From positions 1 through 8,323 of the forward strand of contig CATJZR010000126.1 of assembly GCA_949745625.1 (NCBI GenBank): a DNA stretch of 8,323 nt, written 5' to 3'. The position numbers were made by a program, and so were the translations under genes. Below are positions 6,651 through 8,323 of this stretch, one piece after another (positions within the stretch are counted from its first letter, which is position 1; each line of letters opens with the position of its first letter). Below the pieces are notes generated by a model that saw only the letters and a list, made by a program, of their open reading frames with translations, was not told the DNA's origin and made no database searches. Source of the stretch: an uncultured Eubacteriales bacterium (GTDB lineage: Bacteria; Bacillota; Clostridia; Christensenellales; Borkfalkiaceae).

Positions 6651-6779
6651 ATATTTGTTTTTGGTCGCCATACCACCGCGTATATGCCTCTCGGACAGGT
6701 TTTTATTCAAAACCTCGCGCACTTCTTTAAAAAGCTGACCGTCAATATTCCTAAGCCTCTCGGTTACATCCTTATGTAC
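6624..6779 (-). pseudogene. Start-less 3' end of an interrupted gene next to the recombinase
   Basis: Reading the minus strand, a 51-codon frame runs from the end of the recombinase gene to a TAA at 6624-6626. It begins VHKDVTERLRNIDGQ, passes through LFKEVREVLNKNLSERHIRG, and ends KYKFTIFSQQ. Charged helix-like composition and non-random codons look like a real protein C-terminus. However, the frame has no usable start: its only methionine is deep inside at GGMATKNK, and a stop lies about four codons upstream of the first listed residue, within the recombinase coding sequence. It is in a different frame from the recombinase, whose TAA is at 6772-6774. The best explanation is the 3' part of a host gene severed by integration of the element that carries the recombinase. 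The family is not recognised. A C-terminal piece of a normal small element gene is a less likely alternative. Confidence 0.5.
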
Positions 6780-6800
6780 GGTCGTAATTAATTAGAACTG
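6750..6800. other. Probable attachment junction (element end) beside the recombinase gene
   Basis: The last codons of the recombinase run directly into the start-less host-like frame, as in many large serine recombinase elements, where the integrase gene ends at one att site and the target gene is cut. The exact crossover dinucleotide cannot be read from one end alone, so the span is approximate. The other att half would lie past the right edge of the window. Confidence 0.35.
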
Positions 6801-8307
6801 TTTTATCTAAACCGAGGTCGCCGATTAACTTCAAGTAAATATCAACGTTTCCGTCCTTGTCGACCTCTATTCTTTGTATCAGTTTTTTGAGTTGCGCGTT
6901 GGTCATCTGCGAAACGTCGGTTATATCCTCGATTTCCTTGAACGTTTTATTGAGTATGCTTTCAAGCTGGTCGCGCTTATTGATTTGATAGGAAACCATT
7001 TTTAAATCATTTTCAAGTTTTTCAATTTGCTTGCGCATACCGCCGATTTTCTCGTTGAGTTCCTCCCTTGATATAAGGTCGTCCGTGTACATATCCATGT
7101 ACTTCTGTCGGGAATTTTTGAGTTTTTCAAGCTCTGTTGTAAGTTTTTGTTCGTAGTCAATGTTCTCGTCCCGCTGTCTGTATATGCGCTCAAACTCGGA
7201 AATTACGTGCTGTATCACTTGGTTTTTATTAGAGAAAACGTTTGCAAAATATTCCGATAAAACTTGTATAAGTTCGCTTTCTTCGACAGTTGTGGCGTTT
7301 GGGCAACTGTCTACGCCTTTACCGTTTCTGCCCGAACATACCCAGCGGACGGATGTATTCTTATATGTGTGCTGTATGCGCCTGAACGACCAGCCACAGT
7401 CCTTGCATTTAATGAGCGTGGAAAACAGATATTTGTTGCTGTGCCGTTCCTTATCGAGCTTGAACGTCTTGCCCCGCGCCGCCATAATTTCCTGCGCTTT
7501 TTCAAAGATTTCGGAATCTATAATTTTAAGTTCGGGGCGCTCGGTTATAAGCCAATCTTCCTCGTCCTTTGCGGTACGCTTGCCCGTTAAAAAGTCGGCA
7601 ACTTCCTGCTTGCCGTTTACAATCTTGCCCGCATAGATTTCGTTGGTAAGAATACGACAAACGGCGTTTGCAGTCCACTTGCAGGCACGTTTTGTCTTTA
7701 TATTGCTGTCGTTAAGAATACTTGCGATTCTACTTGCGCCGTAGCCCTCTTCTGCGTAGAAGTTGAAAATTTTTCTTACGGCTTCGGCTTCGTATTCGTT
7801 GATTGCAAGGTTGAACAAATCGCCGTTCGTCTTGTCATACCCGAAAACAAAGTTGGGAACCTTGCCCTTTTCGGCGTTGATTTTCTTACCGAACTTGACG
7901 CGCTTTGAAGTATTCGCACTTTCTTCCTGAGCCAACGCACCGAAGATTGTCAGCACGAATTCGCTATTGCCCATGCTCGTCATATTGGCGGTCAAAAACT
8001 GCGTTTCGATGCCGAGTGCTTTGAGCTTGCGGATGTTTTGCAAAAGGTCAACCGTGTTACGGGCAAAACGGGAAATATCCTTTACAACAACCATTTCAAA
8101 CAGCCCCTTTTCGGCGTCCGCCATCATCTGCAAAAATTGTTTACGGTTCTTAATCTTCGTACCCGAAATCCCCTCGTCCGCATAAAGCCGAACAAGGTTG
8201 TCCCCCGTTCTTTTGGTATAGTCGGCAAAAAACTTCTTCTGCGCCTCCAAACTATTCAACTGATCTTCCTTGTCGGTTGAAACTCTGCAATAAGCCGCTA
8301 TGTTCAT
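6772..8307 (-). CDS. Large serine recombinase (integrase of a mobile element)
   Basis: A 511-residue site-specific recombinase. The resolvase catalytic domain, ~1-150, carries YCRVST with the nucleophile Ser10 and Arg8. It also has DEGISGT (44-50), VVVKDISRFARN (with Arg80) and the long helix ALAQEESANTSKR (124-136). The 'recombinase' DNA-binding domain follows (~155-265: GYGASRIASILN, NEIYAGKIVNGKQ). A zinc ribbon comes next, with Cys301, 304, 324 and 335 (IKCKDCGWSF, WVCSG, DSCPN). A charged coiled-coil segment follows (~375-460), and then a short C-terminal region. All catalytic parts appear intact, so it should be active in integration or excision through a Ser-DNA intermediate. The ATG has a GGAG (complement of 8315-8318) seven bases upstream, and the codon just before it is TGA, which fixes the start. 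Its family is that of the clostridial TnpX/phage integrases. It is the first gene inside an element that extends rightwards. Confidence 0.95.
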   Translation of the reverse strand: MNIAAYCRVSTDKEDQLNSLEAQKKFFADYTKRTGDNLVRLYADEGISGTKIKNRKQFLQMMADAEKGLFEMVVVKDISRFARNTVDLLQNIRKLKALGIETQFLTANMTSMGNSEFVLTIFGALAQEESANTSKRVKFGKKINAEKGKVPNFVFGYDKTNGDLFNLAINEYEAEAVRKIFNFYAEEGYGASRIASILNDSNIKTKRACKWTANAVCRILTNEIYAGKIVNGKQEVADFLTGKRTAKDEEDWLITERPELKIIDSEIFEKAQEIMAARGKTFKLDKERHSNKYLFSTLIKCKDCGWSFRRIQHTYKNTSVRWVCSGRNGKGVDSCPNATTVEESELIQVLSEYFANVFSNKNQVIQHVISEFERIYRQRDENIDYEQKLTTELEKLKNSRQKYMDMYTDDLISREELNEKIGGMRKQIEKLENDLKMVSYQINKRDQLESILNKTFKEIEDITDVSQMTNAQLKKLIQRIEVDKDGNVDIYLKLIGDLGLDKTVLINYDRT

Positions 8308-8323
8308 TCATAATCTCCGTAAA

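Noticed and set aside
6772..8307. Recombinase as a degraded or inactive copy
   Set aside because: Catalytic Ser10, Arg8, Arg80 and all four zinc-ribbon cysteines are present, with a clean start and stop, so it appears intact.
1..8323. CRISPR array, tRNA or rRNA genes, riboswitch, insertion sequence
   Set aside because: No regularly spaced repeats, cloverleaf-like sequence, conserved rRNA stretch, transposase or recognisable aptamer was seen on either strand.

Overview
The window looks like the chromosome of an anaerobic low-to-mid GC Bacillota (Clostridia-type) bacterium. The grounds are Shine-Dalgarno-led genes, TTGACA/TATAAT-type promoters, oxygen-sensitive Fe-S dehydratase/activase homologues typical of anaerobic Clostridia, and a large serine recombinase of the clostridial type. 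No rRNA or tRNA gene, CRISPR array or insertion sequence was seen, and species cannot be named.

Layout from left to right. (i) 1-1136, minus strand: the start of an unrecognised gene that runs off the left edge, preceded four bases upstream by a gene for an SPFH-domain protein with two zinc ribbons (YdjI-like). (ii) 1137-1308: a compact divergent regulatory region. It has a good promoter in each direction and three near-identical TATTTCATTT boxes spaced by roughly whole helical turns. (iii) 1309-1647, plus strand: a small Xre-family helix-turn-helix regulator, the obvious candidate to bind those boxes. It ends at a strong bidirectional terminator. (iv) 6562 down to 1725, minus strand: a probable operon of a 967-residue double-ASKHA activase/DUF2229 iron-sulfur protein, a 418-residue 2-hydroxyacyl-CoA dehydratase-like protein, and a GNAT acetyltransferase whose start overlaps the end of the preceding gene. 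The first two together match, domain for domain, the single ~1400-residue protein found in many Clostridia. Here that protein is encoded as two genes. (v) 6624-8307, minus strand: a 511-residue large serine recombinase whose end abuts a start-less 51-codon reading frame. This looks like the 3' end of a gene cut by integration, so a mobile element probably begins near 6770 and extends beyond the right edge.

How the genes work together. The ASKHA domains should hydrolyse ATP to drive low-potential electrons onto an Fe-S cluster enzyme, presumably the DUF2229 and dehydratase-like parts. The substrate is unknown. The SPFH/Xre pair is a separate, probably membrane- or envelope-stress-related module. 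The recombinase is a mobility gene unrelated to either. The least ordinary features are the phased operator array, the split of a normally fused protein, and the recombinase/host-gene junction.
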